Positions 26,118 through 36,651 of a DNA stretch of 64,000 nt are shown here, piece after piece. The DNA comes from Streptomyces solicavernae (lineage in GTDB: Bacteria > Actinomycetota > Actinomycetes > Streptomycetales > Streptomycetaceae), in contig NZ_JASCIR010000002.1 of the NCBI RefSeq assembly GCF_029968095.1, positions 62,001 to 126,000 on the forward strand, in the 5' to 3' direction. Position numbers and translations under genes: made by a program. Within the stretch, counting starts at the first letter, position 1. Each line of letters starts with the position of its first letter. The notes under the pieces were generated by a model, which was given only the letters and a program-made list of their open reading frames with translations, was not told the DNA's origin and searched no databases.

Positions 26118-27587
26118 GTGGCAGCCAAGCCCAGGGTTCGAGAAGCAGTCGCCGTGCCAGAGGACGACAACGTCCGCGACCAGATGCCCGCAAAGCACCC
26201 GGTCGACGAGAAGTTGCCGCCTCTCAAGATGATGACCAGTGGCCTCCAGCACGTGGCCGCCATGTACGCGGGCGTGGTCGCCCCGCCGCTCATCGTGGGA
26301 GCCGCCGTCGGGCTCTCCGCGAAGGAGCTCACGTTCCTCACCGGGGCCAGCCTGTTCACCGCGGGCCTGGCCACGTTCCTGCAGACGCTCGGCATCTGGA
26401 AGATCGGTGCCAGGCTCCCCTTCGTCAACGGCGTCACCTTCGCGGGCGTCGCGCCCATGGTGGCGATCGTCAACCAGACCCCGGACAAGAAGGACGCGCT
26501 GCCGATCATCTTCGGCGCCGTGATCGTCGCCGGTCTGCTCGGCTTCCTGGCAGCCCCCTACTTCTCCAAGCTGGTCCGGTTCTTCCCGCCCGTCGTCACC
26601 GGCACCGTGATCACCCTGATCGGCATCTCGCTGATGCCCGTCGCCTTCGGCTGGGCGCAGGGACCCGATCCGGCCGCCCAGGACTACGGCTCGTTCAAGT
26701 ACCTGGGCCTGGCCGCGATATCCCTGGTCATCGTCCTGCTGATCCGCCGCTTCACCACCGGCTTCGTCAAGCAGATCGCCGTACTTCTGGGGCTCGTACT
26801 GGGCACCCTCATCGCCATCCCGTTCGGCGTCGCCGACTTCAGTGCGCTCGGCGAGGCGGACCTGGTCGGCTTCCCGACGCCGTTCCACTTCGGCGCCCCG
26901 CAGTTCGCGCTCGCCGCGATCGTGTCGATGACCGTCGTCATGGTGGTCTCCATGACCGAGTCCACCGCCGACATGCTCGCCCTCGGTGAGATCGTCGAGC
27001 GCCCCGCGGACGAGAAGACCATCGCGGCCGGCCTGCGCGCCGACACCCTCGGCTCGGCCCTCTCGCCGTTCTTCAACGGGTTCCTGGCGAGCGCGTTCGC
27101 GCAGAACGTCGGCCTGGTGGCGATGACGAAGATCCGCAGCCGGTTCGTGGTCGCCGTCGGCGGTGGCTTCCTGGTCCTGATGGGCCTGTGCCCGATCGCG
27201 GCCTCGCTGATCGCGGTCGTGCCGCGCCCGGTGCTCGGCGGCGCCGGCATCGTGCTGTTCGGCTCGGTCGCGGCCAGCGGCATCCAGACGCTGGCGAAGG
27301 CGGGCCTCGACAAGGACAACAACGTCCTGATCGTGGCCGTCTCGATCGCCATCGGCCTGATCCCGATCGCGGTGCCGACGTTCTACCACGCGTTCCCCGA
27401 GACCGCGATGATCATCCTGGACTCCGGTATCTCCACGGGCTGTGTGGCCGCGGTTCTGCTGAACCTGGTCTTCAACCACGTGGGCAAGAGCAAGGATGCG
27501 GCGGACGTCACGCATCCGATGGAGGGCGGTCAGGACCTCGCGGGCTCGGTCCCGGCCAAGCGCACGGAGGAGGCTCCGGCCCACTGA
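26118..27587 (+). CDS. NCS2-family nucleobase permease, second copy
   Basis: Start at GTG 26118, which has GGAGGAACC upstream; earlier in-frame ATGs at 26070 and 25980 lack one. 489 residues. The motifs parallel those of the permease at 22825: HPVDEKLPPLKMMTSGLQHV, AAMYAGVVAPPLIVGAAVG, FVNGVTFAGVAPMVAIV, MTESTADMLALGEIVE, FLASAFAQNVGLVAMT. About 12-14 helices are expected. It should be a purine or urate importer. The 3' end of the gene is inside a run of four 25-bp repeats, and the stop codon lies in the first of them. Confidence 0.92.
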   Translation: MAAKPRVREAVAVPEDDNVRDQMPAKHPVDEKLPPLKMMTSGLQHVAAMYAGVVAPPLIVGAAVGLSAKELTFLTGASLFTAGLATFLQTLGIWKIGARLPFVNGVTFAGVAPMVAIVNQTPDKKDALPIIFGAVIVAGLLGFLAAPYFSKLVRFFPPVVTGTVITLIGISLMPVAFGWAQGPDPAAQDYGSFKYLGLAAISLVIVLLIRRFTTGFVKQIAVLLGLVLGTLIAIPFGVADFSALGEADLVGFPTPFHFGAPQFALAAIVSMTVVMVVSMTESTADMLALGEIVERPADEKTIAAGLRADTLGSALSPFFNGFLASAFAQNVGLVAMTKIRSRFVVAVGGGFLVLMGLCPIAASLIAVVPRPVLGGAGIVLFGSVAASGIQTLAKAGLDKDNNVLIVAVSIAIGLIPIAVPTFYHAFPETAMIILDSGISTGCVAAVLLNLVFNHVGKSKDAADVTHPMEGGQDLAGSVPAKRTEEAPAH

Positions 27588-27679
27588 GCCCTCCGGGGGT
27601 TTGACCCACTGGGCCCTCCGGGGGTTTGACCCACTGAGCCCTCCGGGGGCTTGACCCGCTGAGCCCTCCGGGGATTGAC
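27581..27679. repeat. Four 25-bp tandem repeats at the permease stop
   Basis: CCACTGAGCCCTCCGGGGGT plus TTGAC is repeated at 27581-27605, 27606-27630, 27631-27655 and, one base shorter, 27656-27679. The permease stop TGA is in the first copy. Confidence 0.9.
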
Positions 27680-27688
27680 GGGGCGTTT

Positions 27689-27727
27689 GCGTGGCGCGTA
27701 CGGCGACAACTGCCGTACGCGCCACGC
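27689..27727. terminator. Bidirectional terminator between convergent genes
   Basis: GCGTGGCGCGTACGGC (27689-27704) is a perfect 16-bp inverted repeat with 27712-27727 around a 7-base loop, between the permease and the convergent lipoprotein gene. Confidence 0.85.
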
Positions 27728-27766
27728 GTGTTGCTCCCCGCGTTGCTCCCGCCCCGCCCCGCCCCG

Positions 27767-28333
27767 TTACTCGGACACGAGGTGGAGCAGTGCCGTGCCG
27801 TCCGCGCCGGACACCAACTGCACGACCACGGCGTCGGGTTGGGGGTCGGGTGGGGACGACGGGTCGATCCGGCCGCAGGTGTTGCCGCTGCCGTTCGCGT
27901 GCAGCACGGTGATGCATCCCTGCCCCGGCCCGCTCGCGCTGCCCCGGGACTGCCCGTTCGCGGACTTCACGGTGTACGCGACCTTGTTCGGCCCGACCTC
28001 GGTCACGGACAGGGTGGTCTTCCCGCCGGGCCCGTCGAAGCTCACCTTGACGGGCTTCGACGTGACGACCTCGCAGTCGGCGTCCGCGCAGGCCTTGATG
28101 TCGTGCCCGTCCTCGGCGGTGAACGAGGGCTTCGGAGTCGGCTTCGGAGTCGGCTCCGGCCTCGGTCCCGGCTTCGCGGAGCGGCTGTGTCCGGGGGCGC
28201 CGCCCTTGCCGTCGCCGCCCTTGCCGTCGTCGGCCGGTCCGGCGCACGCCGTGAGCGACACGGAGGCGAGCAGCACGGCACTTACGGCAGCTATGGCCCC
28301 GACACCGACGCGCAAGGAAGTCGTCGCACCCAT
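27767..28333 (-). CDS. Putative secreted lipoprotein
   Basis: 188 residues from ATG 28331-28333. A lipoprotein signal is clear: basic start, hydrophobic VGAIAAVSAVLLASV and lipobox LTAC at about residue 30. A Pro/Lys-rich linker (PRPEPTPKPTPKPS, encoded by short repeats) follows. The mature domain has four Cys (KACADADCEV, GQGCITV, NTCGRID), probably two disulphides. I do not recognise the domain. It is convergent with the permease and has no obvious operon partner. Confidence 0.7.
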   Translation of the reverse strand: MGATTSLRVGVGAIAAVSAVLLASVSLTACAGPADDGKGGDGKGGAPGHSRSAKPGPRPEPTPKPTPKPSFTAEDGHDIKACADADCEVVTSKPVKVSFDGPGGKTTLSVTEVGPNKVAYTVKSANGQSRGSASGPGQGCITVLHANGSGNTCGRIDPSSPPDPQPDAVVVQLVSGADGTALLHLVSE

Positions 28334-28480
28334 GCGGGCACGCTAGTCCACATCGCCGTACGCCGTCCCGGCTTTCAGCCCGTCGCTCCAGTCGATGACG
28401 GGCTACGCCTGTCGTCCCGGCGCGGTGATCACTACGGTGGGTGCGTGCACGTGCGGGCAGCGTGCCGGAAGACATGGGGG

Positions 28481-30970
28481 ATGAGCGTGGACGCGGAAAT
28501 CGCCAATCTGGCGCGGGCAGGGGCGGCCACTGTGGTGTCGCTCGCCACGACGGGCCTGGTCAACTGGGCCACGGCCGGGTTCGGGAAGGTCCGGGAGCTC
28601 ATGGCCCGGAACCGGCAGGACGAGCCCGGAGGAACCGAGCCTCCCGGCCCCGACCTGGAGCAGCTGGTCCGCGAACTCACTCAGGCGCACGAGGCGGGAG
28701 ACCAGGGCGCCGTCGAGGACCTGCGCGCCCAACTGACGTCCGGCCTTGCGGAGTTGCTGCACGCCCGGCCCGAACACGGGCCCGCAGCCGTACGGGAGCT
28801 GGTGCAGGAGGGGCGCGAGGCGTGCGCGCATCCCGCGCTCGTGCCGATCACCCTGCACCGCGTCAACCACGACCCCCTCAACGCGGAGATGGAGGACTAC
28901 TGGTCGCGGTGCCGGGCGGCCGGCGTGGCCGCGGTGATGCTCCTCGTGGGCCCGCGCGGGAGCGGTCGCAGAACCGCCCGCCGCCGCTTCACGGGCGCGC
29001 ACCTCGACTCCTTCCGCGGCCCCGTCCTCACCTACGACCTGGGCCGCACCGCGAACGGTACGCACGCGGACCCGGCCACGGTGCTCGACACCTGGCTGCA
29101 CCAGCTCGACGCGCCGCCCCAGGACCGCTCGGGGGACCTGACCGCCAAGTCGCGAGCATTCCGCGAGGCCTGCGCCCGGGCGCACCGCACGACGGGCCCC
29201 GTCGTCGTCATCCTCGAAAACGCCGGGACCCGGGCGCAGATCGAGCCGCTGCTCCCGGGCACCCCGGGCAGCGTGGCCCTCATCACCTGCGGTCAAGCCC
29301 CGGCGAGGCTCGACGGAGCTCCCGACTTCCGCAAGTTCCGGGTGCCGCCGCTGCAGGCCGACCACGGGGTTGAACTGCTCGGCAGGGTCAGTGAGCTGGC
29401 CGTGGCGCCGGAGCGGCTGCGCCCGATCGCCCTCAGCGTCGGCGGCAGCCCCTGGGGCCTGCGGATGGCCGCCGCTTCGCTGCACTCCACGGACCTGGAA
29501 GTCCTGGACGACGTCGTCGGCCTCCTGGCCCACCGCCACTCCAGGCAGGAGCTCCTTCACATGGACCACGACGATCACCTGTACACGCACTTCGACCTCG
29601 CCTACGGCGAGCTCGGCCCGAAGGCGGCCCGGCTCTACCGGCTCCTCGGACTGCTGCCGGGCGGCCGGGTCCACCTGGACACGCTGTACGCCCTGCTGCC
29701 CGCCTGGAGCGCGGCCGAAGTGCGGTTCGCGCTGCGTGAACTGTGGGACCGCAGTGTCGTCGAGCGCCCGGACCGGGAGGCGTGCCGTCTGGAGCCGCTC
29801 GTCCACGACCACGCGCTGTCCCGCGCCGAACAGGACGAGGAGGACGGCTCGCGCGAAGACCTGCTCGACCGGTTCTTCGCGTACATCCTGGAGTTCGCGG
29901 AGCGGGGCGAGGCGGCCCTCTCACTGCGGTGGCTGCACGCACCGCAGTACGTGGCCCCGCTGCGGGACCGGGCGGCGGGAACCCCGACGTACGAGGAGGG
30001 GGCAGCCGAACAGGCCAGGGCGGAGGGGGAGTTCGCGCGCCGTCGGGACACTCTGGTGCCGGCCGTGCTGCTCGCCCACGCCACCGGCCGGCACCGGCAC
30101 GCCTGGCTGCTGTGTCAGGCCCTGTGGAGCTTCTACCTGCGGACCCGCAGCCACGCGGAGTGGATCGAGTCGCACCGCGCGGGCCTCGCCGCCGCACAGG
30201 AGTGCGGCGACCCTCTCGCGGTCGCCCGGATGCACTTCCAGCTCGGCTTCGCCCACCTGGACCGCTGGAGCCTCGACGAGGACGACCCCCGCCTCGCGCG
30301 CGAGCAGTTCGACAAGGCGCTGCGGCTCGTACGGGCTCAGGGGCACGGGGAGGCTCAGGGGCGCGGGGAGGCGGAGCGGCGCACCGAGTCCAGCGTCCTG
30401 GAAGCGATGGGCCTGCGCGCCCTGAAGCTGAAGCACGCACAGCACGCCCTGGACTGCTTCGCACAGGCCGAGGCTGCGCTCCAGGGTGTCGAGCACCCGC
30501 GTGGCCGCGCCCTGCTGATCTTCCACACGGCCCGCGCGTACACCGTCCTGAACCGGCACAACGATGCCGACCGCGAACTCGTCCGCGCCCGGCAGGAGTT
30601 CGAGCGGCTGCCGTACGGCCCGGACCGGTTCAACGTGGCCAAGACCTGGCTGCGGCAGGCCGAGGACCGCATGGCCTGCGGGCAGCCGGACGCCGCGCTG
30701 AGCCATCTGGACGCGGCCGACGAGGGCATGGGACAGCTCGCCGCCGCATATCAGCAGGCCGAGGTCCGGCTGCTGCGCGGCAGGCTCCACGCGCAGCGGG
30801 CCGACCGGCAGGCGGCGCGAGCCGACTGGGAGAGCGCCCGCGACCTGTTCGAGCAGAGCAACAGCGCCCGCGCGAACGAGGTGCAGGCCCTGCTGGACGA
30901 GCTGGACGAGCTGGACGAGCCGGACGAGCTGGGCGAGCCGGACGAGCTGGGCGAACTGGACGAGCGGTAG
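28481..30970 (+). CDS. STAND/NB-ARC-like ATPase with TPR repeats and degenerate P-loop
   Basis: 829 residues from ATG 28481. An N-terminal helical part (AGAATVVSLATTGLVNWATA) is followed by a predicted NTPase around residues 120-400. The P-loop is VGPRGSGRRTARR (about 156-168), with Arg in place of the Walker A Lys; the Walker B-like segment is VVVILENAG and the sensor region VALITCGQAP. Residues from about 430 form a winged-helix-like and then TPR region (for example ARMHFQLGFAHLDRW, VLEAMGLRALKLKHAQHALD). The C-terminus is a DELDEPDELGEPDELG repeat. No DNA-binding domain is present, unlike AfsR. It may act as a signalling or defence protein; that is inference. Confidence 0.8.
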   Translation: MSVDAEIANLARAGAATVVSLATTGLVNWATAGFGKVRELMARNRQDEPGGTEPPGPDLEQLVRELTQAHEAGDQGAVEDLRAQLTSGLAELLHARPEHGPAAVRELVQEGREACAHPALVPITLHRVNHDPLNAEMEDYWSRCRAAGVAAVMLLVGPRGSGRRTARRRFTGAHLDSFRGPVLTYDLGRTANGTHADPATVLDTWLHQLDAPPQDRSGDLTAKSRAFREACARAHRTTGPVVVILENAGTRAQIEPLLPGTPGSVALITCGQAPARLDGAPDFRKFRVPPLQADHGVELLGRVSELAVAPERLRPIALSVGGSPWGLRMAAASLHSTDLEVLDDVVGLLAHRHSRQELLHMDHDDHLYTHFDLAYGELGPKAARLYRLLGLLPGGRVHLDTLYALLPAWSAAEVRFALRELWDRSVVERPDREACRLEPLVHDHALSRAEQDEEDGSREDLLDRFFAYILEFAERGEAALSLRWLHAPQYVAPLRDRAAGTPTYEEGAAEQARAEGEFARRRDTLVPAVLLAHATGRHRHAWLLCQALWSFYLRTRSHAEWIESHRAGLAAAQECGDPLAVARMHFQLGFAHLDRWSLDEDDPRLAREQFDKALRLVRAQGHGEAQGRGEAERRTESSVLEAMGLRALKLKHAQHALDCFAQAEAALQGVEHPRGRALLIFHTARAYTVLNRHNDADRELVRARQEFERLPYGPDRFNVAKTWLRQAEDRMACGQPDAALSHLDAADEGMGQLAAAYQQAEVRLLRGRLHAQRADRQAARADWESARDLFEQSNSARANEVQALLDELDELDEPDELGEPDELGELDER

Positions 30971-31021
30971 GACTGCGGGCGTGGTCCACGGGGGCGGCGC
31001 CCCCGGGCATGTCGCCGCGGC

Positions 31022-32845
<1,824 letters not shown>

Positions 32846-32958
32846 CCCATCACTCCTCGCGTCCACGTCCCCCCGGGCTGCGGACACGATAGCGCCGCCA
32901 GGACGCAGCCCCCGCACCGGCCGTGCGCGACCTCGCAGGGGGGTGCGCCAGGCCGGTC

Positions 32959-32994
32959 CTGACCGATCGGTTAGATTGCTGTCCGGTCGGTCAG
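32959..32994. promoter_or_regulatory. Paired TetR-type operators upstream of the monooxygenase
   Basis: CTGACCGATCGG (32959-32970) and CCGGTCGGTCAG (32983-32994) are inverted half-matches of one motif (11 of 12 bases). The first contains a perfect ACCGATCGGT palindrome. They lie 21 bp before the monooxygenase start, and GACCGATCGGT-type sites are typical of TetR regulators. The TetR gene at 34273 is the likely protein. Confidence 0.65.
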
Positions 32995-33014
32995 TCGAGC
33001 TGTGGAGGTACGCG

Positions 33015-34265
33015 ATGACCCTGGAACGTACGACGTGCTGCGTCGTCGGCGGCGGCCCCGCCGGACTGATGCTCGGGCTGCTGCTCGCCCGTGCCGGGGT
33101 CGACGTGACCGTCCTGGAGAAGCACCGCGACTTCCTGCGCGACTTCCGCGGCGACACCGTCCACCCCTCGACGCTCCGCCTGCTCGACGAACTCGGCCTC
33201 GGCGCCCGCTTCGCGCGGCTGCCCGCGCACCGTCTGGAGGAGATGCGGATCCGGGTCGGCGCGACCACCGTCACCATGGCGGACTTCCGGCGCATGCCGG
33301 GCCGCACGCGGCACAAGTACCTCGCGATGGTCCCGCAGTGGGACTTCCTCGACCTGCTCGCCGAGGCGGCCGCGGCGGAGCCCGCCTTCACGCTGCGCCG
33401 CAGCACCGCAGTCACCGGCCTGGTCACGGACTCCACGGGCCGCGTCACGGGCGTACGCCTCACGGACGAGCGCGGCGCCCCGGGCACGCTCGCCGCGGAC
33501 CTCGTCGTCGGCTGCGACGGGCGCCGCTCCGCCGTCGCCGCGGCGGCCGGCCTGCGGCAGCGGAACTTCCCCGTACCCATGGACGTATGGCAGGTCCGCG
33601 TGCCCGCACCCGGCGCGGACGCCGCGCACCGCGGGCGGGTCTTCGGTCACTTCGGGTCCGGACAGGTCGCCGTCACCATGGACCGCGGCGACTACTTCCA
33701 GACCTCCTACCTCATAGCGAAAGGCACCGACGCCGCCCGCCGCCGCCAGGACGTGGCCGCGCTGCGCGCACGCCTCGGCCAACTCTTCGACTGGGGACCC
33801 GAGTTCACCGACGCCATCCGCTCCTGGGACGACGTGAAACTGCTCGACGTCACGATGGGGCGGCTGCCGCGCTGGTACGCCGACGGGCTGCTCTGCATCG
33901 GCGACGCCGCCCACACCATGTCCCCGGTCGGCGGCGTCGGCGTCAACCTGGCCGTGCAGGACGCCGTGGCCGCCGCCCGCCTCCTCGCCGGTCCGCTGCG
34001 CCGTGGCCGGGTCGCCGAGGCCGACCTCGCGCGGGTGCAGAAACGGCGCGCCCTGCCCGCGGCCGTCACGCAGAAGTCGCAGCTCGCCGAGCACGACCTG
34101 CTGATCCGCCCCGCCCTCGACGGCACCCTCGACCACCGCCCGCTGCCGCTGCCGCTGCGCGCCCTGCGCCGCTCGCCCCTGCTCCAGGGCATCGCGGCGT
34201 ACGGGGGAGGCATGGGCGTACGACCGGAACGCGCGCCGGAGTTCGCCCGCAGGACGGTGTCGTGA
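33015..34265 (+). CDS. FAD-dependent aromatic-type monooxygenase
   Basis: 416 residues from ATG 33015 with GGAGG upstream. Visible motifs of the p-hydroxybenzoate hydroxylase class: CCVVGGGPAGLMLGLLLARA (FAD dinucleotide loop), VVGCDGRRSAVA (the DG motif for NADPH and FAD), and LCIGDAAHTMSPVGGVGVN (the GD motif). It would hydroxylate an aromatic or polyketide-like substrate. The only neighbour of like theme is the convergent TetR gene, 7 bp away, and two TetR-like operators precede it, so it may be an inducible detoxification or resistance enzyme. The substrate is unknown. Confidence 0.88.
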   Translation: MTLERTTCCVVGGGPAGLMLGLLLARAGVDVTVLEKHRDFLRDFRGDTVHPSTLRLLDELGLGARFARLPAHRLEEMRIRVGATTVTMADFRRMPGRTRHKYLAMVPQWDFLDLLAEAAAAEPAFTLRRSTAVTGLVTDSTGRVTGVRLTDERGAPGTLAADLVVGCDGRRSAVAAAAGLRQRNFPVPMDVWQVRVPAPGADAAHRGRVFGHFGSGQVAVTMDRGDYFQTSYLIAKGTDAARRRQDVAALRARLGQLFDWGPEFTDAIRSWDDVKLLDVTMGRLPRWYADGLLCIGDAAHTMSPVGGVGVNLAVQDAVAAARLLAGPLRRGRVAEADLARVQKRRALPAAVTQKSQLAEHDLLIRPALDGTLDHRPLPLPLRALRRSPLLQGIAAYGGGMGVRPERAPEFARRTVS

Positions 34266-34272
34266 GGGTGCG

Positions 34273-34902
34273 TCAGGCGTCGACCGCGCGCAGCGTGAAC
34301 GCGACCAGCTCGTCGGCCGCCGCGTCCAGGTCGAGCGCCGGGTCCGAGAGCCAGGCGGCGACCACCCCGTCGATCGCGCCGCCCACCGCCAGGGCGACCG
34401 TGCGCGGCTCGAACTCGCGGAACACGCCCGCCTGTTGGCCTGCGGTGAGCAGCTGCACGAGCCCGTCGAGGCGACCCGTCGCCTCGTGCCCGCCCGGTGT
34501 CTTCAGGCGGGTGCCGCCCGCGTCGTCGAGCAGGGTCTCGGTGATGACGCGGACATGGCTGCGGTTGGCCTGCTGGTAGCCGACCATCGCGCGCACGTAC
34601 GCGACGAGCGCCGCGCGCGGATCGGGCGCGGCGTCCACCCGCTCGTGCACATACGCCGCGAACCGGCTCACCACGTGGTCGAACGCGGCCCGCGTCAGCT
34701 TGTCCTTCGAGCCGAAGTGGTAGAGCACCGCGGCCTTCGACAGGCCGGCCCGCTCGGCGATCGCGGCGAGCGAGGCGGCCGGGTAGCCGCGGCTCGCGAT
34801 CAGCTCGATCGTGCACGCCACGAGCTGTTCGCGGCGGGCCCGCTCGGTGAAGGTCGGCTCACCGGATCCAGCTCCGGATCCGGTGGCCCGGCGCGGGCTC
34901 AT
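34273..34902 (-). CDS. TetR-family transcriptional repressor
   Basis: 209 residues from ATG 34900-34902. The N-terminal helix-turn-helix is clear: ELIASRGYPAASLAAIAERA then GLSKAAVLYHFGSKDKLTRA. The C-terminal part is a helical ligand domain with no recognised pocket. It converges with the monooxygenase gene with only 7 bp between their ends. The two inverted GACCG motifs before the monooxygenase, 1.3 kb away, are the most likely operators. Its own promoter region holds five 18-bp repeats and no obvious copy of that motif. Confidence 0.87.
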   Translation of the reverse strand: MSPRRATGSGAGSGEPTFTERARREQLVACTIELIASRGYPAASLAAIAERAGLSKAAVLYHFGSKDKLTRAAFDHVVSRFAAYVHERVDAAPDPRAALVAYVRAMVGYQQANRSHVRVITETLLDDAGGTRLKTPGGHEATGRLDGLVQLLTAGQQAGVFREFEPRTVALAVGGAIDGVVAAWLSDPALDLDAAADELVAFTLRAVDA

Positions 34903-34920
34903 CGTGGCTCATCTCCCCTG

Positions 34921-35010
34921 CGTACGGGCGGTTCCAGGTGTACGGGCCGTTCCGGGCGTACGGGCCGTTCCGGGCGTACGGGCCGTTCCGGACGTACGGG
35001 CGGTTCCAGG
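34921..35010. repeat. Five 18-bp tandem repeats between tetR and folD
   Basis: CGTACGGGCCGTTCCGGG and close variants lie head to tail at 34921-34938, 34939-34956, 34957-34974, 34975-34992 and 34993-35010. The first and last copies are identical (CGTACGGGCGGTTCCAGG). Transcription of tetR would start beyond them. Confidence 0.92.
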
Positions 35011-35067
35011 CCGGGCAGCCGGGCGCCGCGACCGGGACCGACCGTACACCGGCACCTCTGCGGGGCC

Positions 35068-35952
35068 TCAGGCGGCGGTCACGCCAACGCCCAGCTGCCG
35101 CTCGGCCGCGTCCAGGGTCTGCTCCAGGAGCACCGCGATCGTCATCGGGCCGACACCGCCCGGCACCGGCGTGATCAGGCTCGCCCGCTCGGCCGCCGCC
35201 GCGAACTCGACGTCGCCGACGTTGCCCGCGTTGTACCCGGCGTCGACGACGACCGCGCCGGGCTTGATGTCCGCGCCCCGGATGAACTCGGGCCGCCCGA
35301 CCGCCGCGACGAGGATGTCCGCCTCCCGGACCAGGGAGGACAGCTCACGGGTGCGCGAGTGGCAGTACGTGACCGTCGCGTCCCGCGCGAGCAGCATCAT
35401 GCCGACCGGCTTGCCGAGGATCGCGCTGCGCCCGACGACCACGGCGCGCTTGCCGCTCGGGTCGACGTCGTACGCGTCGAGGAGGCGCATGATGCCGCCC
35501 GGCGTGCAGGACGCGAAGCCGGGCAGCGCGAAGCCCATCGCCGCGAACGAGCGCATCGTCACGCCGTCGACGTCCTTCTCCGGCGCGATCGCCTCGAACG
35601 CGGCCCGCTCGTCGATGTGCGCGCCGCACGGGTGCTGCAGCAGGATGCCGTGCACCTCGGGGTCGGCGGACAGCTCGGTGAGCTTCGCGACCAGTTCCCC
35701 GGTGGTCGTCGTGGCGGGCAGCGGCACGTGCCGGGACCGGATACCGGCCTTCTCGCAGCGGTTCCGCTTCATCTTCACGTACGTCACCGACGCCGGGTCC
35801 TCGCCGACGAGGACGGTCGCCAGGCAGGGGGTGGCGCCGGTGCGCTCGGTCAGGGCGGCGGCGCGGGCGGCGGTGCGCTCCACGATGCGGCGGGCGACGG
35901 CGGTGCCGTCCATGAGCTCGGCGGTCTGGGGCGCGGTGGGCTGTGCGGTCAT
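35068..35952 (-). CDS. folD: FolD-type methylenetetrahydrofolate dehydrogenase/cyclohydrolase, variant
   Basis: 294 residues from ATG 35950-35952. The two-domain FolD layout is seen: VLVGEDPASVTYVKMKRNRC, where YVKMK carries the catalytic Lys, APEKDVDGVT, and VVVGRSAILGKPVGMMLL for NADP. The motif usually written QLPLP is replaced by LLQHPCGAHID. This form occurs in a second FolD type of some actinomycetes; the primary copy would lie elsewhere. It interconverts methylene-, methenyl- and formyl-THF. In this purine/glycine context it may handle one-carbon units from glycine or from formimino compounds. The upstream region to 36060 holds its promoter. Confidence 0.87.
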   Translation of the reverse strand: MTAQPTAPQTAELMDGTAVARRIVERTAARAAALTERTGATPCLATVLVGEDPASVTYVKMKRNRCEKAGIRSRHVPLPATTTTGELVAKLTELSADPEVHGILLQHPCGAHIDERAAFEAIAPEKDVDGVTMRSFAAMGFALPGFASCTPGGIMRLLDAYDVDPSGKRAVVVGRSAILGKPVGMMLLARDATVTYCHSRTRELSSLVREADILVAAVGRPEFIRGADIKPGAVVVDAGYNAGNVGDVEFAAAAERASLITPVPGGVGPMTIAVLLEQTLDAAERQLGVGVTAA

Positions 35953-36145
35953 GGGGTGCTCCCGGGCGTCTTCGGCATCGGCTGCGGATCTCGCCCAGGC
36001 GCGCGGCAGTGACGGAGGCCGTCGGGCCGCTCCCCGGTGGTGCTCCACCTCAGCGCCAGTCACGGCCCGCGTCCAGGGTAGACGAGGCCCCGCCCCGCCC
36101 CCGCCCCGGTCCGGGCACCGCTCCCGGTCCGGGCCCCGGCGGGGC

Positions 36146-36568
36146 TCACAGGCCGAACAGCTCCGGCCGGTCCGCGAGCGCGCGGAAGACCTCCTGCGGC
36201 TCGGCGACCAGTCTGCGCGCCTTCAGGTCCATGAGGCCGCCGACCCCGGAGAGCTCCGCCGAGACCGTGCCGTCGGCCTTGCGGATGGTCTGGGTGATCC
36301 GGAACGTCTTGCCCTCGCCCCAGTGGAAGGCGCAGTCCACCGTGACCTCGTCCCCGGCGTGCAGCTCGCGCAGATACCGGATGGTGGTCTCCAGGACGAC
36401 GGGGCCGACGCCCTTGTCCACCAGGTCGTCCTGCCCGATCCCGGCGGCCTGCAGCAGCGACCAGCGGGCGTGCTCGGCGTACTGCAGGTACACGGCCTGG
36501 TTGAGGTGCCCCTGCACATCGGTTTCGTAGCCACGGACGGTCACGGGTACGGAGAACGCTTCGGTCAC
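36146..36568 (-). CDS. 4-hydroxybenzoyl-CoA-type acyl-CoA thioesterase
   Basis: 140 residues from GTG 36566-36568, with GAGAGGAAGACC upstream. The hot-dog-fold signature is near the N-terminus: YETDVQGHLNQAVYLQYAEH, with the catalytic Asp and the GHxN turn. It would hydrolyse acyl-CoA or aryl-CoA thioesters in the cytoplasm. Substrate cannot be told; no ligase or transport gene is next to it. It is downstream of the 225-aa hypothetical gene on the same strand with 151 bp between them, most of it repeats. Confidence 0.85.
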   Translation of the reverse strand: MTEAFSVPVTVRGYETDVQGHLNQAVYLQYAEHARWSLLQAAGIGQDDLVDKGVGPVVLETTIRYLRELHAGDEVTVDCAFHWGEGKTFRITQTIRKADGTVSAELSGVGGLMDLKARRLVAEPQEVFRALADRPELFGL

Positions 36569-36651
36569 GGTCTTCCTCTCGGTCCGGGTCGGACACGGCC
36601 TGGGGCCGCGGTGGCGCGGCCGTGTTGCTCAACTGCGGTCATGGCGCGGGC

